NCBI RefSeq assembly: GCF_900182575.1
Contig: NZ_FXSZ01000003.1
Location: 310,001 to 374,000 of the forward strand
Length of the DNA stretch: 64,000 nucleotides
Direction: 5' to 3'
Source of the DNA: Solitalea koreensis
Lineage (GTDB): Bacteria; Bacteroidota; Bacteroidia; Sphingobacteriales; Sphingobacteriaceae
Below are positions 44,756 through 52,537 of this stretch, one piece after another; positions within the stretch are counted from its first letter, which is position 1, and every line of letters begins with the position of its first letter. Below the pieces are notes generated by a model. It was not told the DNA's origin. It ran no database searches and was given only the letters and a program-made list of their open reading frames with translations. Made by a program: the position numbers and the translations under genes.

Positions 44756-44873
44756 GAGATTGCGCCTCTAACTCCTCAATGAATTCTTCTAATTCTTCAC
44801 TGTATAAATTCAAGTCGATTACAACGGCAGTTTTATTCCCAGCATCATCAGTTATATAATTTATACCCTTCAT
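44721..44873 (-). CDS. Antitoxin remnant or small antitoxin (Phd/RelB-like)
   Basis: 50 aa: MKGINYITDDAGNKTAVVID then LNLYSEELEEFIEELEAQSR and a short tail ending TTRL. The opening (NYITDDxGNKTAVVI) is the DNA-binding start typical of small antitoxins that pair with RelE-type toxins in Bacteroidetes. The last ten residues read into the toxin region in the wrong frame, so the natural C-terminal toxin-binding tail is probably lost. It lies 164 bases downstream of argH on the same strand. Confidence 0.7.
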   Translation of the reverse strand: MKGINYITDDAGNKTAVVIDLNLYSEELEEFIEELEAQSRVSEPKVTTRL

Positions 44874-44917
44874 AATGCAATTAACTTAAAATCTATGATT
44901 TGCAATCTTAATACGAC

Positions 44918-44952
44918 GCTGTTGTTCGGGATTTCAAATCCTGAGCAACAGC
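44918..44952. repeat. REP-like palindrome
   Basis: GCTGTTG and CAACAGC enclose TTCGGGATTT-C-AAATCCTGAG, giving about 15 of 17 paired positions. There is no T-run. Palindromes of this composition recur between genes in Bacteroidetes. Confidence 0.55.
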
Positions 44953-44960
44953 TCATTTGG

Positions 44961-44980
44961 ATTTTAAGTTTGAATGAGTG
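44961..44980 (+). repeat. 20-bp direct repeat, right copy
   Basis: ATTTTAAGTTTGAATGAGTG; 18 of 20 matches with 44555-44574. Confidence 0.5.
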
Positions 44981-45036
44981 AGCGTTTCAATATTGTTCTT
45001 GATGCTTGTTTCTTGATTCTTTTTGTCTCGATTTGC

Positions 45037-46368
45037 CTACTTCAACAAGTTCTCAATTGCTTTCTCCACTTTCTCAAAATCAAATTCCTTAATCACCTTT
45101 TCCATTTCGGCTTTTATTTGAGCGGTGCAAAGATTGCCGATACTACCTTCATGAGTGTGGTGTATGCTTTCAGGGATTTTGAAGTTTTCTGCTTCAATAG
45201 CAAGGCCCACATTTTTATACGCTTCGCGGAAAGGAACGCCTTCAAGCACCTGGTTATTTACTACTTCAACACTGAAAAGGTATTTGTATTTTTCGTCTTT
45301 TAAAATACCATCCTTGCAGGTAATGTGTTGAAGCATGTAATTACAAATCTGCAAGCAATCTTCCAGTTCCTGGAAAGCCGGAACAATTACCGCTTTGGTT
45401 ACCTGCATATCACGGAAATAGCCTGAAGGAAGGTTATTGGTAAGCAAGGTTAGGTCATTTGGTAAGGCTTGTAGCTTGTTGCATTTGGCACGAATTAGTT
45501 CAAAAACATCAGGATTCTTTTTGTGTGGCATAATGCTGGATCCGGTTGTTAAATGATCCGGGAAACTGATGAAACCAAAGTTCTGGTTGATATATAAACA
45601 CACATCATAAGCGAACTTGCTCAATGTTGCAGCAACCGAAGCTAATGCCATGGCAACCAATTTTTCGGTTTTCCCTCGCGTCATTTGGGCATAAACTACA
45701 TTGTGATTCAAAGCTCCGAAGCCTAATAATTCGGTGGTCATTGTGCGGTTCAAGGGGAAGGATGAACCATATCCAGCGGCTGAGCCTAAAGGATTTTTGT
45801 TCGCCACTTTATAAGCAGCCAGTAAAAACTCCATGTCATCCATAAGGCTTTCGGCATAAGCGCCAAACCATAATCCGAAGGAAGAAGGCATGGCAATTTG
45901 CAAATGCGTATAACCGGGTAATAATTTGTCTTTATGCTCTTCGCTTAGGCTTTGCAGGGTATCAAAAAGCTGTTTGGTTGAACCTACGATTTGCTTTAGC
46001 TCATAACGCAAAAACTGCTTGATGTCAACCAAAACCTGATCGTTACGTGAACGGCCGCTGTGAATTTTTTTGCCGGCTTCGCCGATACGTTGTGTTAACA
46101 GGTATTCTACTTGCGAGTGTACATCTTCAACGCCTTCTTCAATTTTAAATTCAGAGCGTTCAATTTCTCCATAAATTTTTACCAGCTCTTTCTTCAGTAG
46201 TTCAAGCTCTTCTTTGCTTAACAAATCAATGCTCTGCAGCATGGTGATATGTGCCAGCGATCCCAACACATCGAAAGGTGCCAAGTACATGTCTAATTCA
46301 CGATCATTTCCAACGGTAAACTGTTCAACTTCTTTTTGTACGTCTGTATTTTTAGCCCAAAGCTTCAT
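45037..46368 (-). CDS. argH: Argininosuccinate lyase
   Basis: 443 aa. It splits argininosuccinate into arginine and fumarate, the last step of arginine synthesis. The fumarase/aspartase signature GSSIMPHKKNPD is near residue 280 and the N-terminal part has KIHSGRSRNDQV, typical of ArgH. Length matches the Bacteroidetes form, slightly shorter than the 460-aa enterobacterial enzyme. It is the last gene of the arginine cluster; a methyltransferase gene separates it from the deacylase gene. Confidence 0.95.
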   Translation of the reverse strand: MKLWAKNTDVQKEVEQFTVGNDRELDMYLAPFDVLGSLAHITMLQSIDLLSKEELELLKKELVKIYGEIERSEFKIEEGVEDVHSQVEYLLTQRIGEAGKKIHSGRSRNDQVLVDIKQFLRYELKQIVGSTKQLFDTLQSLSEEHKDKLLPGYTHLQIAMPSSFGLWFGAYAESLMDDMEFLLAAYKVANKNPLGSAAGYGSSFPLNRTMTTELLGFGALNHNVVYAQMTRGKTEKLVAMALASVAATLSKFAYDVCLYINQNFGFISFPDHLTTGSSIMPHKKNPDVFELIRAKCNKLQALPNDLTLLTNNLPSGYFRDMQVTKAVIVPAFQELEDCLQICNYMLQHITCKDGILKDEKYKYLFSVEVVNNQVLEGVPFREAYKNVGLAIEAENFKIPESIHHTHEGSIGNLCTAQIKAEMEKVIKEFDFEKVEKAIENLLK

Positions 46369-46470
46369 AATTGGTATTGTGTAATGAGTATTGTGATTTT
46401 ATTGGTCCATAGTCGATGGCCATAGTTTACTTATTGTATCAATTTTAGTCTATTGACCATTAACAATGGT

Positions 46471-47289
46471 CTAGGACGTATATGCCTTTGCCTGAATGAA
46501 TGAGTAGAAAAACACCGCATCCGGGTTTTTGGCAACGGCTTTCATTTCTTCTTTAACTCTATCGGCAGTTCCCTGATCAACGTAGTTTGAATCGATCAGA
46601 TTCGGCATTCCGCTCATTAATAAATCTGCCCAAAAATTAATCATTTCTGCTCTTTTTGCAGGATTACGATTGTCAAGATGAATGGTTTTAACAGTAGTTT
46701 GAATATTGGTGTAACCCACGCTTTGTAACATGTTGCCAAGTTTTGCACCAATAAACGGATCGCCACCCATATCGTACTGAAGGTCGTTAAAACGCATCCA
46801 ATACTGCCAGGTGTTCGGCGAGTACGGATCAAGGAAAAAACTTGAATTAAGTACTTCTGTTAAGTAAACCACACTACCCGGTTTCAACACTCTTCGTATT
46901 TCCGACAAAACTTTTAAGGGGTTGGGAATATGTTCCAAAACCCAGCATAAAAACGCGCCGTCGAACTTGTTTTTTGAGTCAAAATCCATATCTGTGGCAT
47001 CCATTTGCATAATTTCATAGCGATCTTTTGCAATCGGATTGTCAGCCAGAGATTGTTTTGCTGTTTCAATTTGCGTTTCGGAGAAGTCGATACAAGTGAG
47101 TTGAGCATTCGGAAATCTGCGTAATAAAATATCCGTTTGAGCACCCACCCCGCTACCCACTTCGAGCAGGTTTTCTACTTCTGACAAATCAATATCTGAA
47201 TACACATAATTTTCAAGAAATCGGGCTTGCCTGCGAAGTCGGTCTTGCTCTGTAGCAGAAAAGCCATGCAAGTATTTTTCTTTCAGCAT
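46471..47289 (-). CDS. Class I SAM-dependent methyltransferase
   Basis: 272 aa. Rossmann-type methyltransferase with motif I LLEVGSGVGAQTDIL (about residue 40), acidic CIDFSE (motif II), LCWVLEHIPNP and VLKPGSVVYLTE (motifs III and post-III). The closest general types are UbiE/BioC-like small-molecule methyltransferases; the substrate is unknown. It sits between the deacylase and argH genes of the arginine cluster with 102-128 base spacers, so it is probably an insertion into the cluster and not part of the pathway. Confidence 0.85.
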   Translation of the reverse strand: MLKEKYLHGFSATEQDRLRRQARFLENYVYSDIDLSEVENLLEVGSGVGAQTDILLRRFPNAQLTCIDFSETQIETAKQSLADNPIAKDRYEIMQMDATDMDFDSKNKFDGAFLCWVLEHIPNPLKVLSEIRRVLKPGSVVYLTEVLNSSFFLDPYSPNTWQYWMRFNDLQYDMGGDPFIGAKLGNMLQSVGYTNIQTTVKTIHLDNRNPAKRAEMINFWADLLMSGMPNLIDSNYVDQGTADRVKEEMKAVAKNPDAVFFYSFIQAKAYTS

Positions 47290-47340
47290 TGAATTAGATT
47301 TGAGTTCTATACCAAGTTAACAAATATCAAAGAGAAGCGT

Positions 47341-47406
47341 GTCATCCTGAGGTACGAAGGATCCTTTTGCACAGCGGTGGCATGAACTTAAAGTCGTACC
47401 ACCGCT
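47341..47406. repeat. Intergenic repeat and hairpin upstream of the methyltransferase gene
   Basis: A GTCATCCTGAGGTACGAAGG-type word (47341-47364), common between genes in this phylum, is followed by AGCGGTGG / CCACCGCT (47373-47380 and 47399-47406), a perfect 8-bp stem with an 18-base loop. Confidence 0.45.
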
Positions 47407-47417
47407 CGTTCAACCTT

Positions 47418-48479
47418 CTAAAGAATTACTTTCTCCAAAATCTGAATGTAAAGATCAATTCCTTCTTCAATTTCAGCTAAATAAACGTATTCGTCGGCCG
47501 TATGCGAACGGGCTGAATCTCCTGGTCCTAATTTTAAGGAAGGAACGGGAATTAAAGCCTGATCAGAAGTGGTTGGGGACCCGTATGTAGTGCGACCTAG
47601 CTCCAAACCTGATTTTACTATTGGATGTTCATCAGAAATAGAGGAGGAGCGCATACGCATCGACCGTGGAACAACATCACAGCTAACATTGGCTTTAATC
47701 GTTTCCAATAATTCTTCATGCGTATATTGATCTGTTACACGAATATCAACCACAAATTCACAACGATCGGGCACCACGTTATGCTGTGAGCCCGCGTGGA
47801 TAACGGTAACACTCATTTTGATCGGACCTAAGAAAGGTGAAACTCTTTCAAATTGATAGGTGCGGAACCATTCTATGTCCTTAAGCGCTTTGTAAATGGC
47901 ATTTTCGCCTTCTTCACGTGCCGCATGCCCTGACCTTCCATGTGATACACAATCGCAAACCATCAAACCTTTTTCGGCGATAGCCAGGTGCATTTGAGTA
48001 GGTTCCCCAACAATAGCGAATTCAATGGGGCCTAGCTCCGGAACAATCAATTCGATGCCATTATGTCCCGATATTTCTTCCTCTGCTGACGCTGCAAAAG
48101 CTACGTTATACTTGAGATTTTCTTTCTCGTAGAAATATAAAAAAGTGGCAAGGAGTGAAACAAGACAACCTCCGGCATCATTGCTGCCCAAGCCAAACAG
48201 TTTGCCATCTTCAACGATTGGGCAGTAAGGGTCTTTAGTATAACCTTTGTTGGGCTTTACGGTGTCATGATGTGAGTTTAATAACACCGTTGGCTTATTC
48301 GGGTTGTAGTTTTTATTAAAGGCCCAAATATTGTTCATTTTTCGAAACGTGTGAACGCCCCGCTCTTTCATAAACGCCTCCAGCTTATCTCCCGTACTGT
48401 TTTCTTCTTTACTGAACGATTGAATAGAGATAAGCTTTTTTAGCAGTTCTATCGCATCGGTTTTATAATGGTCAGTCAT
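47418..48479 (-). CDS. argE: M20-family N-acyl-citrulline/ornithine deacylase
   Basis: 353 aa. M20 metallopeptidase with zinc-site motifs LNSHHDTVKPN (His, Asp), LGSNDAGG (bridging Asp) and AASAEEEISG (catalytic and metal Glu), and a C-terminal His in DSARSHTADEYV. In organisms with an ArgF'-type transcarbamylase the deacylase works after carbamoylation, on N-acetyl- or N-succinylcitrulline, giving citrulline for ArgG. Position inside the arginine cluster supports this. The gene is cotranscribed with proC upstream after 86 bases. Confidence 0.88.
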   Translation of the reverse strand: MTDHYKTDAIELLKKLISIQSFSKEENSTGDKLEAFMKERGVHTFRKMNNIWAFNKNYNPNKPTVLLNSHHDTVKPNKGYTKDPYCPIVEDGKLFGLGSNDAGGCLVSLLATFLYFYEKENLKYNVAFAASAEEEISGHNGIELIVPELGPIEFAIVGEPTQMHLAIAEKGLMVCDCVSHGRSGHAAREEGENAIYKALKDIEWFRTYQFERVSPFLGPIKMSVTVIHAGSQHNVVPDRCEFVVDIRVTDQYTHEELLETIKANVSCDVVPRSMRMRSSSISDEHPIVKSGLELGRTTYGSPTTSDQALIPVPSLKLGPGDSARSHTADEYVYLAEIEEGIDLYIQILEKVIL

Positions 48480-48565
48480 TTTTTATTAGTGTTATTCGTT
48501 ATTGGTTATCTGATTTAGGTTTTAGTATTAACTATTAACCATTAGCTGAGAACAGATAACTTTAT

Positions 48566-49387
48566 TTACGAATCTTTCGAATATAATCCGCCGGCCTTTA
48601 TCGCAGATGTTCTTATCCCTTTAATTAACGCCGAACTAAAGCCCTGATGCTCCATTTCGTTTAGGCCGGCAATGGTACAGCCTCTAGGTGAAGTTACTTT
48701 ATCAATTTCGTGTTCAGGATGAGCGCCTTCTCGTGCCAATAATGCCGCAGCGCCTTTCGCAGTTTGTACCGCCATATTTAATGCTTCTTCCGAATGGAAG
48801 CCAATTTCAACGCCCCCTTGCATTGCGGCTCGAATAGAGCGCAGAAAGAAAGCAATACCACAAGCACAAAGAGCAGTTGCTGAAGTCATAAGTTCTTCTT
48901 TGATCTCTTGCGTTATTCCAACGGTTTCAAAAATGGAGTTCACTAATGCTTTTTGATCTCCTGTAGCACCATCATACGAAATACATGTCATCGATTGACC
49001 CACAGAAATGGCCGTATTGGGCATAGCACGAACAACGGCTGGAGCTTTTCCCAGATTATCTTTAATATCCTGAATAGAAACACCGGTAACTAATGAAATA
49101 ACCAGTTGTTTTTGCTCGATTACTGAATCTTTGATTTCGGCCAACAAACCGTTAAGTTGTTGAGGAAGTACCCCTAACACAATAATATCAGCGTTTTTTA
49201 CCGCTTCAGCATTATTGCTTGAAACAACATAGCCCTGCATAGCAAAGGGCTGCAAAGCTCCAAGGTTTCTGCGTGTAATGGTAATTTGTCCAGTTGTGTA
49301 CTGACCAGATTGCACTAAGCCTTTGGCTAAGGCTAGCCCAATGTTGCCACCGCCAAGAATGGCGATTTTGAGGTTTTCGGTTGACAT
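48566..49387 (-). CDS. proC: Pyrroline-5-carboxylate reductase
   Basis: 273 aa. NAD(P)-binding start IAILGGGNIGLALAKGLVQSG, then the family C-terminal signature TSPRGCTIAGLNEMEHQGF. It reduces pyrroline-5-carboxylate to proline. Placement between argB and the deacylase gene recurs in Bacteroidetes arginine clusters and ties proline supply to arginine regulation. Length is the usual one and no key residue is missing. Confidence 0.93.
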   Translation of the reverse strand: MSTENLKIAILGGGNIGLALAKGLVQSGQYTTGQITITRRNLGALQPFAMQGYVVSSNNAEAVKNADIIVLGVLPQQLNGLLAEIKDSVIEQKQLVISLVTGVSIQDIKDNLGKAPAVVRAMPNTAISVGQSMTCISYDGATGDQKALVNSIFETVGITQEIKEELMTSATALCACGIAFFLRSIRAAMQGGVEIGFHSEEALNMAVQTAKGAAALLAREGAHPEHEIDKVTSPRGCTIAGLNEMEHQGFSSALIKGIRTSAIKAGGLYSKDS

Positions 49388-49452
49388 ATTTTTTGTTTTT
49401 GTAGTTTCTTATCTCTTCTTTACAAGGTGGTTGATAACTACTCTCTGCACGA

Positions 49453-50274
49453 TTATTTTATTAACGTGCCCGTACTGATGCCTTCATTTATTAAATTCAA
49501 TAATCCATCAGCATGCATAATGTAAACCGCTTTTACACCCTGATTAATGGCCTCAAAAGCATTATCCAGTTTAGGGATCATGCCTGCAACTACCACACCT
49601 TCTTCTTTTAGCTTCGCGAAATAAGATTTTGTGATCTCCCCAATCACGTTATCCTCGGCATTTAATACGCCTTCTTTTTCGAAGCAATAAATAAGGTTCA
49701 CATTAAATTTTTTCGATAACGATACAGCTACTGTTGAGGCGATGGTATCAGCATTTGTATTTAACATGTTGCCTTGCTGGTCATGGGTGAGCGGAGCCAA
49801 AATAGGAACCATTCCATTTTCTAAAAGTAAAGCAAGGGTTTTACCATCCATTTTTTCTTTTTCCACATCTCCAACAAAACCAAAATCAATTGGGTTTGCA
49901 GGACGTTTATGAGCAGGAATAATGTTGGCATCAGCACCGGTTAAGCCTATCGCGTTATTATTACGAGCCTGAAGTTGAGCAACTAACCGCTTGTTGATTA
50001 AACCGCCGTAAACCATTGTGACGATTTTGAGGGTTTCTGCATCGGTAATTCGTCGGCCATCAACCATTTGTGCTTCAATTCCAAGGCCTTTGCTTATTTC
50101 AGTTGCGACTTTTCCGCCACCGTGAATCAGTACTTTAAGTCCCTTTAATTTTGAAAAATCATCAAGGAAAGATGTCAGTTTTTCTTCGTTATCAATGATG
50201 TTTCCGCCTACTTTTATGATGTTAAGAGCCTCCCCGCCCTCGAGGGAAGGGCTGGTTTCAGTTGTATTATTCAT
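49453..50274 (-). CDS. argB: Acetylglutamate kinase (N-acylglutamate kinase)
   Basis: 273 aa. Amino-acid-kinase fold with NIIKVGGNIID, LIHGGGKVATEISKGLG, GLTGADANII and NTNADTIASTVA, all ArgB motifs for ATP and acylglutamate. It phosphorylates N-acetyl- (or N-succinyl-) glutamate, the second step of arginine synthesis. The first 15 residues (MNNTTETSPSLEGGEAL) are not family-like; SPSLEGGEA is encoded by a GC-rich palindrome at about 50230-50252, so the N terminus seems to have grown over a repeat. The real start could be later, but no ATG lies nearer to the conserved part. Confidence 0.93.
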   Translation of the reverse strand: MNNTTETSPSLEGGEALNIIKVGGNIIDNEEKLTSFLDDFSKLKGLKVLIHGGGKVATEISKGLGIEAQMVDGRRITDAETLKIVTMVYGGLINKRLVAQLQARNNNAIGLTGADANIIPAHKRPANPIDFGFVGDVEKEKMDGKTLALLLENGMVPILAPLTHDQQGNMLNTNADTIASTVAVSLSKKFNVNLIYCFEKEGVLNAEDNVIGEITKSYFAKLKEEGVVVAGMIPKLDNAFEAINQGVKAVYIMHADGLLNLINEGISTGTLIK

Positions 50275-50326
50275 ACAAATATGTTTGCAGCCTGTATCTT
50301 CCTCTCCTCCGGGGAGGGTAGGAGAG
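50228..50326. repeat. Two GC-rich palindromes around the argB start
   Basis: CCCCGCCCTCGAGGGAAGGG (within argB codons, about 50232-50251) and CCTCTCCTCCGGGGAGGGTA then GGAGAGAGG (50301-50329) are self-complementary GC-rich words in an AT-rich region. They are typical intergenic repeat words of Bacteroidetes. Confidence 0.5.
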
Positions 50327-50330
50327 AGGC

Positions 50331-51299
50331 TTATCTTGTAAAATTCGTTTCTAAAATCTTCTTTAATACTGTTTGAGCAGCAAAAACACGATTGCCCGCT
50401 TGCTTAATTACCAATGAATTGGGGCCGTCGAGTATTTCATCGGCTAGCTCTAAGCCACGACGAACAGGTAAGCAATGCATCACTTTAGCGTTATCGGTAA
50501 GTTTTAATTTGTTATTGGTTATCATCCAGTCTTCACCAATGGTAAGTACTTTACCATAATCAGTGTAGCTCGACCAGTTTTTTACGTACACAAAATCAGC
50601 GCCTTTTAAGGCTTCATTTTGATTATACGTAATAGTTGCACCTTTGGTAAAGTCTTCTGCAAGATCATAGTCTTCAGGGTGCGTAATCACAAATTCAACA
50701 AGACCCTCTTCTTGCGCCCGGCACATCCATTCTGAAAACGAGTTAGGAACGGCCTGAGGCAAGGCTTTAATATGTGGCGCCCAACTTAACACTACTTTAG
50801 GTTTAGGTTTTGTTGCCTGTTCTCTGATGGTAAGTAAATCGGCAAAGCTTTGTAAGGGGTGGCGAGTTGCACTTTCTAATGAAATTACCGGAACACCGCA
50901 ATGCTTAATGAACTTTTCCAAAACCTCTTCGCTATAATCTTCCTCTTTGTTTTGAAGCCCTGGAAAGCAGCGAATGCCTAAAATATCGCAATATTCACCT
51001 AAAACTGCAGCTGCTTCTTTAATATGCTCAACCGAGCGGCCATTCATGATCACATTGTCATTCATCTCCAGCGCCCAGCCTTCTTTGTCCATGTTGATCA
51101 CCATCGTGTTCATTCCCAGGTTGTACGCGGCCTTTTGAGTGCTCATGCGAGTTCGCAAACTTGGATTCAAAAAGACTAAACCTAACGTTTTATGGTCGCC
51201 ATAATCTTCAAATCCTTGAGCATTCTGTTTAATGGCAATTGCGTCGTTTACCCATCTAGTTAGGCTGTCGACATCATGTACAGATGTGAATTGTTTCAT
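50331..51299 (-). CDS. argF': N-acylornithine carbamoyltransferase (ArgF'-type)
   Basis: 322 aa. It transfers carbamoyl from carbamoyl phosphate to N-acyl-ornithine. The carbamoyl-phosphate motif reads FLNPSLRTRMST (residues 43-54) in place of STRTR of ordinary OTCase, and HCLPVRRG near residue 270 is kept. The proline-rich loop and ALEMNDNVIMNGRSVEHIKEAA fit the acylornithine (AOTC/SOTC) branch. At the position of the reported specificity residue (Pro in B. fragilis succinylornithine, Glu in Xanthomonas acetylornithine enzyme) this protein has Val90, so the acyl group cannot be assigned from sequence. Confidence 0.92.
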   Translation of the reverse strand: MKQFTSVHDVDSLTRWVNDAIAIKQNAQGFEDYGDHKTLGLVFLNPSLRTRMSTQKAAYNLGMNTMVINMDKEGWALEMNDNVIMNGRSVEHIKEAAAVLGEYCDILGIRCFPGLQNKEEDYSEEVLEKFIKHCGVPVISLESATRHPLQSFADLLTIREQATKPKPKVVLSWAPHIKALPQAVPNSFSEWMCRAQEEGLVEFVITHPEDYDLAEDFTKGATITYNQNEALKGADFVYVKNWSSYTDYGKVLTIGEDWMITNNKLKLTDNAKVMHCLPVRRGLELADEILDGPNSLVIKQAGNRVFAAQTVLKKILETNFTR

Positions 51300-51303
51300 A
51301 TAA

Positions 51304-51342
51304 TGAGATATGAGAAGTGAGGTATGAGATATGAGATAAGAA
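51304..51342. repeat. Short imperfect direct repeats between argD and argF'
   Basis: Repeated GAGATATGAGA-like words (near 51305 and 51328) fill the spacer. They look like slippage-type microrepeats with no coding sense. Confidence 0.4.
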
Positions 51343-51384
51343 GTCCGAACATTCTATCCTTCACTCATTCAATCAATCTATATT

Positions 51385-52527
51385 TTAATTTGTTACAGCT
51401 AGTTTAGTTATTATTTTGTCAAATGCTTTTAAGAAATGATCCGCTTCTGCTTTTGTGATGTTTAATGCCGGCAGCAAGCGAATGGTGTTTTGTTTGCCTG
51501 AAACACCTGTTAATATGTACTGCTCATTCATCAATGCCTTGCGAACGTCAGCATAATTCTCCATTTCAATACCGATCATTAATCCGTAACCACGCACTTC
51601 TTTAATCGCATCAAATTTTTTCAACTCGTTCATTAAGTAGTTGCCAATTTCAGCAGCATTCTCAATTAAATTATCTTGTTTGATTACATCGCAAACGGCA
51701 ATAGCCGCCGCACAAGCAAGGTGATTGCCGCCAAAAGTGGTGCCTAACATTCCGTGTTTGGCTTGTATATGAGGAGCGATGATAATTCCCCCGATCGGGA
51801 ATCCATTGCCCATTCCTTTTGCCATCGAAATAACATCTGCTTTAACGCCTGAATGTTGATGAGCAAAGAATTTGCCCGAACGCCCGCAACCTGATTGAAT
51901 TTCATCCAAAATCATCAATGCTCCGAATTTGTCACAAAGTGATCTTATCTTTTGAAGGAAAGAATCGGTTGGGATTTGAATTCCTCCAACTCCTTGAATC
52001 CCCTCAACAATTACCCCTGCGATTTCATTATTCATGGCAGCTTCTAGTGCAGCTTCATCATTGAATGGCAGGAAGATGATGTTGTCGGTTTCATTGATAG
52101 GAGCAATGATCGATTTATCATCAGTAGCTGCTACCACTGCAGAAGTACGGCCATGGAAGGCTTTGCTAAAAGCAATTACTTTTTTGCGTCCGGTATGGAA
52201 TGAAGCCAGTTTCAAGGCATTCTCATTTGCTTCTGCACCTGAGTTGCATAGGAATAACTGATAATCATCGTATCCGCCGGTAAGTTCACCTAATTTGGTT
52301 GCATATTCCTTTTGAATCGGAATTTGTACCGAGTTAGAGTAAAAGCCAATTTTGCCTAATTGATCATTGATCAGTTTAACATAATGCGGGTGCGTGTGAC
52401 CAATCGAAATCACGGCATGACCTCCGTAGAGATCTAAATATTTATTTCCTTTCTCATCCCAAACGTAAGAGCCTTCAGCTTTTACAAGTTCTTGTGGGAA
52501 TAAGGGGTATACATCGAATAAGTTCAT
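51385..52527 (-). CDS. argD: Acetylornithine/succinylornithine aminotransferase
   Basis: 380 aa class III PLP-dependent transaminase. GSYVWDEKGNKYLDLYGG opens the fold, NSGAEANENALKLA binds cofactor phosphate, LILDE follows, and ISMAKGMGNGFPIGG carries the PLP-binding Lys (about residue 240). It converts N-acylglutamate semialdehyde to N-acylornithine. Only 10 bases separate it from argC upstream, so the two are tightly cotranscribed. Confidence 0.94.
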   Translation of the reverse strand: MNLFDVYPLFPQELVKAEGSYVWDEKGNKYLDLYGGHAVISIGHTHPHYVKLINDQLGKIGFYSNSVQIPIQKEYATKLGELTGGYDDYQLFLCNSGAEANENALKLASFHTGRKKVIAFSKAFHGRTSAVVAATDDKSIIAPINETDNIIFLPFNDEAALEAAMNNEIAGVIVEGIQGVGGIQIPTDSFLQKIRSLCDKFGALMILDEIQSGCGRSGKFFAHQHSGVKADVISMAKGMGNGFPIGGIIIAPHIQAKHGMLGTTFGGNHLACAAAIAVCDVIKQDNLIENAAEIGNYLMNELKKFDAIKEVRGYGLMIGIEMENYADVRKALMNEQYILTGVSGKQNTIRLLPALNITKAEADHFLKAFDKIITKLAVTN

Positions 52528-52537
52528 TTTTTTAAGT

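Noticed and set aside
44974..45303. 109-codon plus-strand frame over the end of argH
   Set aside because: It is antisense to the conserved argH C terminus and its translation is Phe-rich without any domain.
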